Virus record (IMG/VR): IMGVR_UViG_3300050020_000059
Span: 1 to 31,948 of that record
Strand: one strand, 5' to 3'
DNA: 31,948 bases
Source: a virus
Shown: positions 15,789 to 22,690 of the stretch, piece by piece
Layout of the letters: every line of letters begins with the position of its first letter
Numbering within the stretch: position 1 is the first letter of the stretch
Translations under genes and position numbers: made by a program
The notes under the pieces: generated by a model
Seen by the model: only the letters and a program-made list of their open reading frames with translations
Database searches by the model: none
What the model was told of the DNA's origin: nothing

Positions 15789-16031
15789 TCAGCAGCCTTT
15801 GACCTTCTTCATGGCGGCCATGGGCATCTTGGCAGGCATGGGCGCTGGCGCGCTGGTAAATGCGGGTTTGGCCATGGGCATCTTGGCAGGCATGGGCGCT
15901 GGCGCGCTGGTAAATGCGGGTTTGGCCATGGGCGCAGCAGCTACAGGGGCAGCCGTTGGCGCTTGGGAGATTGCATTGCCGGCGAAACGGCGCATGTTGT
16001 TGAGGTGAGAGGGGTTTTTGTGGCCTGGCAT
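15789..16031 (-). CDS. small Ala/Pro/Met-rich repeat protein
   Basis: An 80-residue protein, first gene of the late block, with a strong ribosome site (AAGGAG 6 bases before ATG at 16031). It starts MPGHKNPSHLNNMRRFAGN and then has two exact copies of MAKPAFTSAPAPMPAKMP, ending in MAAMKKVKGC. The repeats come from a perfect 54-bp tandem duplication (15817-15924). Low-complexity, lysine- and proline-rich; it could be a small DNA-associated or internal virion protein, but I do not recognise it and no function is proposed. A C-terminal Cys is notable. Confidence 0.65.
   Translation of the reverse strand: MPGHKNPSHLNNMRRFAGNAISQAPTAAPVAAAPMAKPAFTSAPAPMPAKMPMAKPAFTSAPAPMPAKMPMAAMKKVKGC
15817..15933 (-). 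repeat. 54-bp tandem repeat, two full copies plus 9 bp
   Basis: 15817-15870 and 15871-15924 are identical, followed by the first nine bases of a third copy (15925-15933). The unit is 18 codons, so copy-number change keeps the reading frame of the 80-residue protein. Confidence 0.95.
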
Positions 16032-16422
16032 GATGGCTCCTTGGGGTGGTGAATTTGTGCAGCCATTGGGATTTGAGCCTTGCGGCCTGGCTGTTGACCC
16101 TAAGCACTCGCTCCAAGATGCGTGTGGAGTGCGCTGCGCGAAAGGTTTCCAGTCAAATGCCCGTGACCGGCCAGTCCTGGAGCAGGCTGGTTATTTCGGG
16201 TGGTAATGAATCGCCCCGGCGTTGCAGTCACTGTTGCTCAAGAGCTTTGGTTGATTGACTGGCGCGGGGCAAAAACGACAAAGCCAGCACTTGGCTGACT
16301 TGGAAAATTTGAGAGCGAGCTTCTCCGCTGAATCAATCCCGGCGGTGCGCAGGGCGTTCGGCAGAGAGTCAGGTGCGAATCGGGATAGCACCGATTGCGT
16401 TCCTGGGCGCAATGCTACCACG
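16032..16422. other. late-control intergenic region (no gene supported)
   Basis: About 390 bases between the zinc-finger regulator gene and the first late gene. No open frame with a good ribosome site was found on either strand. It contains a weak hairpin followed by T-rich sequence (16271-16296, minus) and a second hairpin near 16393-16412 (ATTGCG/CGCAAT). By analogy with lambda, a late promoter with an antitermination site would belong here, but no convincing -35/-10 pair was recognised. Confidence 0.45.
16271..16296 (-). terminator. weak intrinsic terminator candidate in late leader
   Basis: On the minus strand: AGCCA, loop AGTGC, TGGCT, then TTGTCGTTTTT. The stem is only five pairs. If real, it is a good candidate for a leader terminator passed with the help of a Q-like protein. 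Confidence 0.4.
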
Positions 16423-17064
16423 TCACTTTTTGAGATGCAACCTCTTTTTGATACTTGCCCGGGACTCACGAACACAGTGCTCGATGTGGGCCAGAATCCT
16501 GTGACTTCCGTCCCGGTACGGGAAGAACGCCTCACCGCATCCACGACAGCGCCCGCAAACCTTGCCCGACAGGGATGGCGTGCCCAGCACTACCCGCCAT
16601 TTTCTACCCTGGCACTCCGGGCAGGTTTTATCCAGCCACCAGATCAGCACCGCCACCGCAGTTATCTCCGGGTCATCAATCTCCCATTCAATCGCCTTGA
16701 GCGTGATCTGATGGCGCACGCTCGGCAGGCTTTTGAGCTTTTGAAGCAGGATGCCGACTTCGTGCAGATGCCAGCCCCGGGCGATCTGCTCGGCTCTGGC
16801 AGCCTTTTCTTCGGGTTTGCCTGCCAGTGTCAGGGCAAACCGATTTATCGCGTCCTGCGTGATTTTGCGTGGGCGCTCGCTGCTATCGAACTCGGTGCGC
16901 AGGCGTAGCAGCGCCGACCCAAGGTGTGACGGCGACCATGCGCAGGCCATTATGACGTCCGCGGCGCCGGTGCGCTCTGCTGTCACGCGCAAATTGCTCG
17001 TGTTGATCGCAGTGAGATAGCGCTCCTCGGCGGTTGGTGGCGGATCGTCGCTTGGGTTGGTCAT
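16423..17064 (-). CDS. zinc-finger protein in the position of a Q antiterminator
   Basis: A 213-residue protein. Residues about 145-185 hold two Cys pairs (CPEC near the start, then CGRCRGCGEAFF), a zinc-ribbon-like unit followed by a basic helix rich in Arg (HCVRESRASIKKRLHLKK). Upstream is a helical domain with WSPSHLGSALLRLRTEFDSS. Q-type antiterminators of lambdoid phages and related late regulators combine a helical body and such a zinc unit, and are encoded last before the late genes, exactly as here. This is inference; sequence similarity to Q itself was not confirmed. It is ATGA-coupled to the upstream gene (17061-17064) and is the last gene of the leftward early operon. Confidence 0.5.
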   Translation of the reverse strand: MTNPSDDPPPTAEERYLTAINTSNLRVTAERTGAADVIMACAWSPSHLGSALLRLRTEFDSSERPRKITQDAINRFALTLAGKPEEKAARAEQIARGWHLHEVGILLQKLKSLPSVRHQITLKAIEWEIDDPEITAVAVLIWWLDKTCPECQGRKWRVVLGTPSLSGKVCGRCRGCGEAFFPYRDGSHRILAHIEHCVRESRASIKKRLHLKK

Positions 17065-17324
17065 GCAGTCAGCCTCACGGTTTCGTTAATTGCCTTGAGC
17101 TCGGTCATCTTGCGCAGGCTCCAGCGCAGACGGGTTCCATGCCATCCTTCTGGCCCTTGGTGACAGGCCCAGCAAAGAGGCAAGCTAGCGAACCACAAAC
17201 CCTGCTCCGGCTCATGCACGGCGCTTGGCGGTGGAGCGCCGCACACAACACATGGCAATTGAGCCACTTTGTCGGCGTGCGCCTTCTCAGCCGGAGTTTG
17301 AGCGGTCTTGTTCTTGCTTCTCAC
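17061..17324 (-). CDS. HNH/Ref-like small nuclease-type protein
   Basis: An 87-residue protein starting at GTG 17324 (GAGAGG just upstream). It contains KVAQLPCVVCGAPPPSAVHE and then LPLCWACHQGPEGWHGTRL: a CxxC, an xHE, a CxxCH and a final WHG. This spacing resembles the compact zinc-bound HNH fold of RecA-dependent Ref-type and DUF968-type phage nucleases often found just before the antiterminator gene in lambdoid phages. The usual HxxH arrangement at 'AVHEPE' is shorter than in some relatives, so activity is uncertain. ATGA overlap with the next gene. Confidence 0.6.
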   Translation of the reverse strand: MRSKNKTAQTPAEKAHADKVAQLPCVVCGAPPPSAVHEPEQGLWFASLPLCWACHQGPEGWHGTRLRWSLRKMTELKAINETVRLTA

Positions 17325-17337
17325 GGCCTCTCAACCT

Positions 17338-17481
17338 TCAGCATGTTGAATCCTCAACAAACACCATCTCTCCAAAGTCGTCGACCACGCATCGCGCCTC
17401 TGGCCCAATCTGGCGCCAGCCATGCCGGTTACGCTGGGCATGCCAGTAGATGTAGCCAAATGGAAGGACTCGGCGAATCAC
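17338..17481 (-). CDS. 47-residue small protein
   Basis: A short frame starting at GTG 17481, which overlaps the stop codon of the upstream hydrolase gene (GTGA), and ending at 17338. The product begins MIRRVLPFGYIYWHAQRNRH and goes on GWRQIGPEARCVVDDFGEMV. Its strong codon-position bias, the coupled start and the fact that it exactly fills the gap between two genes of the operon support it as real. Aromatic and basic N-terminal half; no known domain recognised. Confidence 0.6.
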   Translation of the reverse strand: MIRRVLPFGYIYWHAQRNRHGWRQIGPEARCVVDDFGEMVFVEDSTC

Positions 17482-17924
17482 GGCTTCGCGATCTCCAGCG
17501 TCAGGGTATCGATACCGTTGCCCGTGCCGGCGTCCAAAGCCATTGCAACCTCTACCGCCTCGACCGCAGTCTTGCCTAAGTGCATGGCGGCCATGGCAAA
17601 GTCGCGTCCAGAGCCAACGGCAAAAAATGGAGATTCGATCTTGTAGGGGACCGGCCCGCGCTCGTATTTTTCAATCAATCCGTTTGGCCAGATCACCAAT
17701 AGACCGACATAATCGTCATTACTTCTGTGATGGGGCGGCAGCTTGGCGGGATCGGCGCCATCGGCGAACCATGCGATTGACTCCATGATCCGGTCAAAGT
17801 CCCCAGCGGCGCTGACCAGACACCCGCGCACTCTGAAAATCTTAGTCACAGTGAAGATCAACCCGCCATTTGTGGCGCGCTTGTCGGCGGCCAGCGTGGT
17901 GCCATCCCAGCAAATGGTAGTCAT
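17478..17924 (-). CDS. proteasome/HslV-like Ntn hydrolase
   Basis: A 148-residue protein beginning MTTICWDGTTLAADKRATNG. This is the beta-subunit signature of the T1 peptidase (proteasome, HslV, Anbu) superfamily: removal of Met1 would expose Thr as the N-terminal nucleophile, Asp14 lies in the conserved LAADKRA strand, and Lys28 (FTVTKIF) corresponds to catalytic Lys33. Downstream GLLVIWPNGLIEKYERG and FFAVGSGRDFAMAAMHLG match the later strands and the conserved GSG-helix. The protein is shorter than HslV (about 175). Upstream in-frame ATG at 17990 is rejected because it would bury the nucleophile and overlap the upstream gene; ATG 17924 gives an ATGA overlap. No ATPase partner is encoded nearby. 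Confidence 0.78.
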   Translation of the reverse strand: MTTICWDGTTLAADKRATNGGLIFTVTKIFRVRGCLVSAAGDFDRIMESIAWFADGADPAKLPPHHRSNDDYVGLLVIWPNGLIEKYERGPVPYKIESPFFAVGSGRDFAMAAMHLGKTAVEAVEVAMALDAGTGNGIDTLTLEIAKP

Positions 17925-18442
17925 TCTTTGAACCCAAGCAAGATTGACTCGATCATTTCCGTGCGCGCGACGGGCGCCAAGTGCTTCCACAACGCCCGGC
18001 CGGCATGCTCAGTCCGCAGGAAGGCAATCATGTCGATATGCACCTGGCGCATCTCCCCATCCTCCAGTTTGTCGAAGGCGATGGACTTGGGAACAGGGAT
18101 GACGCCGCCTTTGGGTCCGGCAACCCAGTCGCAGAATCCTGATCCGACTTTCAACCAGTTGCGGAACTGCTCGAAGTTATCGAATTTCTCTTGCGCCTCA
18201 AATACGGCGGTCTCGATGACCATGTGGCGCCGATGGAATGGGCCGCTGCGCGCTTTGTGGGTGATGATCTCCACCATCTCCCCCGGCTCCAGGCGCATCA
18301 GGCCGTTTATGAACCGTCTCCAGGACTTGCGGCCAGCGTCGCCCAAGCCGTCCACCAGGCCGAACAGAACCCGGCGCGCGGCATCCTTGTCCGCTTCGGG
18401 GATCTCGGCCGGGTGCTGCTTGACCAACATGATGGCGCTCAT
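17921..18442 (-). CDS. DUF1367 family phage protein
   Basis: A 173-residue protein matching the DUF1367 pattern: an N-terminal MLVKQHPAEIPEAD, a central segment (ARSGPFHRRHMVIETAVFEA) and the conserved VPKSIAFDKLEDGEMRQVHI near residues 118-137. Family members occur widely in lambdoid phages next to replication and recombination genes; function is unknown. It is coupled by ATGA at both ends (18439-18442 to the methyltransferase, 17921-17924 to the hydrolase). Confidence 0.7.
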   Translation of the reverse strand: MSAIMLVKQHPAEIPEADKDAARRVLFGLVDGLGDAGRKSWRRFINGLMRLEPGEMVEIITHKARSGPFHRRHMVIETAVFEAQEKFDNFEQFRNWLKVGSGFCDWVAGPKGGVIPVPKSIAFDKLEDGEMRQVHIDMIAFLRTEHAGRALWKHLAPVARTEMIESILLGFKE

Positions 18443-18960
18443 GCAACCCCCGCCCCAATCGGCATAGGTGCCAGAAATACACCACGATCGCTCATTTTTT
18501 TCAAAGCAAATGCGCAGGACTCACCAAAGGCAAACAGCACTGTGCCGGCGCCGCAGCGGCTATTCTTATGCTGGTTTTCTCGGCCTGGAACAAACTGGAT
18601 GCGACCAGAAACAAAGAGCATCGCGGTGCACAACTCCATGGCCTTCTGGCACCAGAGCGCATCCGTCCGGCTAAAGACCAACATGATCCCGTTCCCATGC
18701 TCAATCATCCGGTCTGCTCACGCCGTCGTCATTGGCCCATAAGGCGGGTTTAACCAAACCCGTCCAGACCATGGCTTTTTCAATCCGTCGTCAAACACCG
18801 TGTACTTCAAGGTTGCCGGAACAAAAGAATCCATGTCGTGCGGACTTGCGGGATCCAGATCGAACTTCATCTCGAGCGCTTCAAAGATCCACGCAGGCGT
18901 GTACCACTCGACACTTTTGTGCTTTGAACCAACCCGGTCTTCGCCAATCATGCCGCTCAT
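18439..18960 (-). pseudogene. dam: Dam-type N6-adenine methyltransferase interrupted by an in-frame TGA
   Basis: Read from ATG 18960 the product begins MSGMIGEDRVGSKHKSVEWY. Motifs: SVEWYTPAWIFEALEMKFDL (typical start of phage Dam, PF05869), DPASPHDMD, then the catalytic NPPY at codons 71-74 (RVWLNPPYGPM). Codon 81 is TGA (18718-18720). In the same frame the sequence resumes as ADRMIEHGNGIMLVFSRTDA and continues with the expected later strands (MLFVSGRIQFVPG) to 18439. Relatives usually carry Trp here, so a single TGG-to-TGA change (natural or sequencing) best explains it. Start chosen because ATG 18960 overlaps the stop of the preceding gene; end overlaps DUF1367 by ATGA. Full length 173 codons equals the family norm. 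Confidence 0.72.
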
Positions 18961-19118
18961 AGAGACAACTCCCGAGCGATCCAATTCCGCACTATTTCCA
19001 TCATTGTCTGTGGCGCCACCGGCTGCGCTACCGGTTTGGGCCAAGGTTCCGTGTGGTCGAGCTCGAACACGGGCTGTCCATCGAGTTTCAGTTCTTGGGG
19101 GTCGGTGAATTGGTTCAT
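18957..19118 (-). CDS. 53-residue small protein
   Basis: A short frame from ATG 19118 to TGA 18957-18959, coupled at both ends by ATGA (with the resolvase upstream and the methyltransferase downstream). Product begins MNQFTDPQELKLDGQPVFEL and continues DHTEPWPKPVAQPVAPQT, ending in a short helix with NWIARELSL. Pro-rich middle, acidic N-terminus. I do not recognise the family; the exact fit between two genes supports it as real. Confidence 0.65.
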   Translation of the reverse strand: MNQFTDPQELKLDGQPVFELDHTEPWPKPVAQPVAPQTMMEIVRNWIARELSL

Positions 19119-19630
19119 GCCAGCTCCCGCATCAACCAGTGCCCGATCAGGATCGATTCAGCTCTGTTGTGATCTTTGGCGCGCGCGATCTCGTTGCACT
19201 GGGGGTACAGGCGGCGAGCACACTCCAGCGACTTCCTTTTGCGCTGCGTGTCGCTCAAGTCGGAGTCGATCAGACCGAAGAACCGTTTCCACGTCTGCGG
19301 GTGTGCATACGCTGGCGGCCAGCCCAGGCACTCCAGCACGGTCTCAATGGCGCCAAGTGAGCGCAGCAGCGAGCCTTGCGTCTGAATGGCGTTGTTCGCG
19401 CCACCCATGACGTTGACACTCTCGATAACGGACTTGACGCTTTCACCGGCCAGGCAGTGTTGACGCAGCAATTTGACAAGCGCGCGACCGTCAATCTTCG
19501 TCTTGACCTTTGCCGTGGGCCCGACGTTCGGAATCTGCATGACTGGCAGGTCAAACACCACACGTAGACCGTTGTGGTCCAGCACGCTGGCGGCGCCAGT
19601 CAAACCAGGATCGAAGCTCACGACAATCAT
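19115..19630 (-). CDS. RuvC-like Holliday-junction resolvase
   Basis: A 171-residue RNase H-fold nuclease. Seen: SFDPGLTGA at residues 5-13 with Asp7 as the first metal ligand; SVIESVN with Glu70 as the second; and C-terminal AKDHNRAESILIGHW with Asp153 as the third acidic site. Between them, GGANNAIQTQGSLLRSLGAI and KRFFGLID match the helices of phage RuvC-like resolvases. Inferred role: cut branched intermediates before packaging, or process recombination junctions made by the RecT system on the other strand. The start ATG 19630 comes three bases after the upstream stop codon. Confidence 0.8.
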   Translation of the reverse strand: MIVVSFDPGLTGAASVLDHNGLRVVFDLPVMQIPNVGPTAKVKTKIDGRALVKLLRQHCLAGESVKSVIESVNVMGGANNAIQTQGSLLRSLGAIETVLECLGWPPAYAHPQTWKRFFGLIDSDLSDTQRKRKSLECARRLYPQCNEIARAKDHNRAESILIGHWLMRELA

Positions 19631-19633
19631 GGC

Positions 19634-20248
19634 TCAGTGCACCTCGGCGCCGGCGGCCGTGCTCAAGAACACATCCGTTGCAGTCAACGGCGCATCAGGC
19701 TTGTAGTCGGGGAATAGAGGCTTTGCAGCATCAGGGGCATCCGCAGCAGTCTCCGGTGCGTGCAATTCAATGCTGACTTCCTGGCCGATCATCAGAGCCA
19801 ATTTACCAATGATACGCTCGGTCAGGCCGGCCACGCACTGGCACTGGAATTTCAATTCAACCGTACCACCTTCTTTGCAGTCGATGGTGAACTTGCCGAC
19901 TTCGACGTTTTCGAGCTCCAGGTTGCTTTTGGCGCCCAGACCGTAGTCCACAACGAGCGTGTAGCCCGAACCTTTCCAGTCCCACTTGATCGGCGCCATC
20001 TTCGGGAAGCGCAAGTTTGGCAGATGCGAGACCGGATCAACGCCGTCTATTTCTTTCTGCGCAGCGGGGTCTTCATGCACCGTGTAAAGCGCATTCAGCA
20101 GCGCGCCGTCGAAGCAGGACAACACGTCGTTGGGCGCATCCAAAATGAAGTTGATGTCCACGGCTGGAACGTCTTCGGCGCCGTGCTTTTCCATTCTCGG
20201 GTTGATGTTGGTAAGTCTCAATTGGGTTGGGGTTTCTATTTCAAACAT
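19634..20248 (-). CDS. conserved phage protein next to helicase
   Basis: A 204-residue protein starting MFEIETPTQLRLTNINPRME at ATG 20248, chosen over an ATG 57 bases upstream because a GA-rich site (AAAGAGAAAG) lies before it. Conserved-looking segments are KHGAEDVPAVDINFILDAPN, HLPNLRFPKMAPIKWDWKG and VVDYGLGAKSNLELENVEVG. I know this pattern from many phages of beta- and gammaproteobacteria, where it sits with replication and recombination genes, but no function is established. The mostly beta pattern would suit a DNA-binding or structural accessory role; that is only a guess. Confidence 0.65.
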   Translation of the reverse strand: MFEIETPTQLRLTNINPRMEKHGAEDVPAVDINFILDAPNDVLSCFDGALLNALYTVHEDPAAQKEIDGVDPVSHLPNLRFPKMAPIKWDWKGSGYTLVVDYGLGAKSNLELENVEVGKFTIDCKEGGTVELKFQCQCVAGLTERIIGKLALMIGQEVSIELHAPETAADAPDAAKPLFPDYKPDAPLTATDVFLSTAAGAEVH

Positions 20249-20308
20249 GTGCTTTCTCTTTGGTTGATAAAAGTTCAGTTGCTGGTTGTGGGTTGAGTAG
20301 TCCATCGC

Positions 20309-21232
20309 TCATAGCAGCCCGTCCAGATCGAGGTAGGTCGGGCGGGCCCACTGCGATTCTTTGAACTGCTGACTCTCCCGGTCGAACCAGAATGCAAAGC
20401 TTCCTTCCCACGGGTGATGACGCTGCTTGGCCACCAGGACAAAGGCGTCTGGGTCCGGGCTTTGCGTCTCTTCGTCGGCCTTTACCGGCTTGCGCAGGTT
20501 CTTGCAGACAATCACCAGGTTGTCGATCAGGTCGGTAATTTCACCGGCTCCCTTTACATCGAACTTGCCCGGCGCAGTGCGCTCGTTCTCGCCCTTGCGC
20601 ATGTGTGCGACAAGGTGGATGCTTAGGCCGGTGTCGCGGGCGATGACGCAAAGACCATCGACAAAATCACGTTGCGCAGAGTAGTCGTCGGTTGCCATGC
20701 CGGCGCTCACTTTCATCAGGCTGTCGATGACGATGTGATCAATGCCGAGCTCCTTGCGCACGTAGGTCGCCACAGCCAGGGCCCGGCTCGGCGCCACGCG
20801 GCCCAGATGGTCGTAAATCCAGAGCTTGTCATCCGTCCATTTGTGGAATTCTCGAATGAATTTCATGCTCGGCTGGCCTGATCCGCTGGCTTGCATCACC
20901 ATCTTTGCCATGGTATCGGCGGGCTTCATTTCGAGCGACATCAGGCAGACTTTCTGCCCGGCCTGCATCAGGTTGAGCATGATGTGCGACAGGTATGTAG
21001 TTTTCCCGTGCCCGTTGATTCCTGCCCAAACCGTCATCTCTCCCGGACGAATATCAAACTTCCCGTCGGTCTTGTTGAAGCCGGTGCGAGTCCAGTTCGC
21101 TGCTGCGCCCTGCCCGTAAAAACGATCAATCACGGCCTCAGCAAAATCGGACGCGGGCTTGATGTGCGCGCCCTCGTCCTGGTTTTCCTTGAAATATTCG
21201 TCGAACTCTTGTCCGCTCGGAATGAGGTTCAC
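20309..21232 (-). CDS. DnaB/RecA-fold replicative helicase-like ATPase
   Basis: A 307-residue protein with Walker A GINGHGKT at about residues 71-78, Walker B HIVIDSL at about 166-172, a later SIHLVAHMRKGENER loop and the VLVAKQRHHPWEG arginine-finger region. This is the C-terminal RecA domain of DnaB-type helicases, without a full N-terminal primase-binding domain. It follows the DUF1376 replication protein. The GTG at 21232 is taken as start since AAAGGA lies 7 bases upstream and GTGA overlaps the previous stop; an ATG at 21271 inside the previous gene is less likely. Inferred role: unwinding at the phage origin. Confidence 0.82.
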   Translation of the reverse strand: MNLIPSGQEFDEYFKENQDEGAHIKPASDFAEAVIDRFYGQGAAANWTRTGFNKTDGKFDIRPGEMTVWAGINGHGKTTYLSHIMLNLMQAGQKVCLMSLEMKPADTMAKMVMQASGSGQPSMKFIREFHKWTDDKLWIYDHLGRVAPSRALAVATYVRKELGIDHIVIDSLMKVSAGMATDDYSAQRDFVDGLCVIARDTGLSIHLVAHMRKGENERTAPGKFDVKGAGEITDLIDNLVIVCKNLRKPVKADEETQSPDPDAFVLVAKQRHHPWEGSFAFWFDRESQQFKESQWARPTYLDLDGLL

Positions 21233-21702
21233 AGGTAAGTCCTTTCGGGGTGCTGGCGGCACAGCGCGCACTGGAGCTGTGATCCGATGTCGGTGCTACA
21301 GGTGCGTTGTGGCCACCACAAAAACTCATGAATCGGCGGAATGAGCCCGATAACGCCGTCGTTATGCCATCCGCTTCCGACGTCAACGTCGTGTATGCTT
21401 TTTTGCGCATCTTCAAATCGAAGAAACAGGGTTTTAGGTCTGGCTTTGGCTACGGCGTGAGTGACGGCAAGCACCGCGGTCAGAGCAACTTTCTTGGTCG
21501 CCCACACCCACACATCCAGGTCAACCAACATCCGCCAGTCCAAGCGATTGAGCGGCATGTCATCGCGCACGAACAACGCGGTTTCAGTGAAGTTCCCTCC
21601 CACCAGGGACACCACCACCGGACCAGCCGGAATCAGGCCGTTCTGGCGGCTTTCCAGCAACTGGCGGGCATTTTGAGCGTAGAAGAACACATTGGTCTTC
21701 AT
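21229..21702 (-). CDS. uncharacterised replication-operon protein
   Basis: A 157-residue protein starting MKTNVFFYAQNARQLLESRQ at ATG 21702, where GGAGG lies 7 bases upstream and TGATG couples it to the DUF1376 gene. The centre has alternating beta-like strands (VVVSLVGGNFTETALFV, LVDLDVWVWATKKVALTAV) and a Trp-rich patch. The C-terminus holds a cluster CSTDIGSQLQCALCRQH with three Cys and a His, which could bind a metal. Not recognised; because it lies between the replication initiator-like protein and the helicase it may assist helicase loading, which is inference only. Confidence 0.55.
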   Translation of the reverse strand: MKTNVFFYAQNARQLLESRQNGLIPAGPVVVSLVGGNFTETALFVRDDMPLNRLDWRMLVDLDVWVWATKKVALTAVLAVTHAVAKARPKTLFLRFEDAQKSIHDVDVGSGWHNDGVIGLIPPIHEFLWWPQRTCSTDIGSQLQCALCRQHPERTYL

Positions 21703-22589
21703 CACACAGCCTCCGCGGTCCAGTCTCGGCTTCCGTCGCGCTTTCGCTCACCAGCCAGGCGCTGACAAGTGGCTTTGAGGTAGGCCCGGGCATCGGCCGG
21801 TTGCTCGGAAACAGCGCCTTGAATGGATTTCAAAACGATGTCTTCGTCAATGGATTTGTAGTCGGAAACCAGTTTTCCGATAAAGGTTCTCGCCTGCGGT
21901 TCTGGCATTCCTTGTCCACCAAGCAAGGAAACAGCGGACTTCCAAAGTTCGACTTTGGATTTATCTTTTGGAGATTTGACTGACGGCTTGCCGTCTGTAG
22001 ATTTATCTACAGAAGATATATTCCCTTCCCTTCCCTTCCCTTCCCTTCCCTTCCCTTCTCTTCTCTTGGATTCAGTTACAGACTCAGTAACAGACAATAA
22101 ATCTTTCTGTGACTGACTCAGTAACACGGTCTGTCGTAACCGATTTATCTCGTCTGTGATGCGTTCTTTGTCGATTGCATCATTCGCTTTTTCAAGGTGC
22201 TTTTCAAGGGCTGCTATGCGAGCCTTGGCGGTCTTGGATCGTTGTGCGGCCTTGCTTTCAAGGGCATGGTTCACATATTCGGCAACGACTGGGTGATAGA
22301 GTCGTTCGTCAGAACATTTGATCCATCCGCGCAAAGAACCTGACTTTATTTTTTTCCAAGTCTTCAAATCCCTTGCAAGCTCTGCAAGTCGGCAAAGTTC
22401 AATGTCGTCGTCAGGAAGACTACCGGCAGGCACCTGATCCCAAGATTTAAGCCAAAGAGTTACCCCGGCACGCCATTCACCATCGGTTGCCCGGGCGTGA
22501 AAAGATGACCCAAATAGCCGAGCCCTGAAAATTGGGGTATGTGGAAAGTCGCGTAGATCGCAGCCGTCCGGCGTCAATGGATCTGTCAC
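21702..22589 (-). CDS. DUF1376 replication initiation-type protein
   Basis: A 295-residue protein. The N-terminal domain (residues 1-100) has the DUF1376 pattern: DCDLRDFP-like DGCDLRDFPHTPIF, EWRAGVTLWLKSWDQVPAGS, LPDDDIELCRLAELARD, then RGWIKCSDERLYHPVVAEYV. A coiled-coil and repetitive linker follow, including REGKGREGKGREGN encoded by a pentanucleotide repeat (22021-22055). The C-terminal helical domain (ELWKSAVSLLGGQGMPEPQA onward) resembles those of phage replication proteins that load a DnaB-type helicase, which is the next-but-one gene. Start: GTG 22589 with GGTGG four bases upstream gives the family's usual N-terminus; ATG 22694, coupled to the previous gene, would add 35 residues and remains possible. 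Confidence 0.72.
   Translation of the reverse strand: MTDPLTPDGCDLRDFPHTPIFRARLFGSSFHARATDGEWRAGVTLWLKSWDQVPAGSLPDDDIELCRLAELARDLKTWKKIKSGSLRGWIKCSDERLYHPVVAEYVNHALESKAAQRSKTAKARIAALEKHLEKANDAIDKERITDEINRLRQTVLLSQSQKDLLSVTESVTESKRREGKGREGKGREGNISSVDKSTDGKPSVKSPKDKSKVELWKSAVSLLGGQGMPEPQARTFIGKLVSDYKSIDEDIVLKSIQGAVSEQPADARAYLKATCQRLAGERKRDGSRDWTAEAV
21982..22013. repeat. two adjacent perfect inverted repeats in the DUF1376 gene
   Basis: GACGGC-TT-GCCGTC (21982-21995) and TCTGTAGA-TTTA-TCTACAGA (21994-22013) lie side by side in an AT-rich stretch next to the pentanucleotide tract. Their place inside an initiator-like gene recalls phage origins of the lambda type. Confidence 0.7.
22021..22055 (-). 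repeat. pentanucleotide repeat tract (TTCCC)7
   Basis: Seven exact TTCCC units on the plus strand (GGGAA on the coding strand), followed by two TTCTC variants to 22065, inside the DUF1376 coding region. Because the unit is five bases, gain or loss of one unit shifts the frame of everything downstream. Confidence 0.95.
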
Positions 22590-22690
22590 GATTCCACCTT
22601 TCTGCACCACAAAAAGGACAGCGGAAGGACGGTGGTGGGTCGTCTCTTCGGGAGCGGGGATCAATCCGCTTCCTATCCGCGCCTCTAAAC

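Noticed and set aside
16191-16544. 117-residue minus-strand frame before the late genes
   Set aside because: It overlaps the zinc-finger gene in another frame, has no ribosome site and an odd composition; treated as shadow.
18439-18960. Alternative genetic code (TGA read as Trp) in this phage
   Set aside because: TGA is used as normal stop in most other genes here, so a single TGA in the methyltransferase is better explained as mutation or error.
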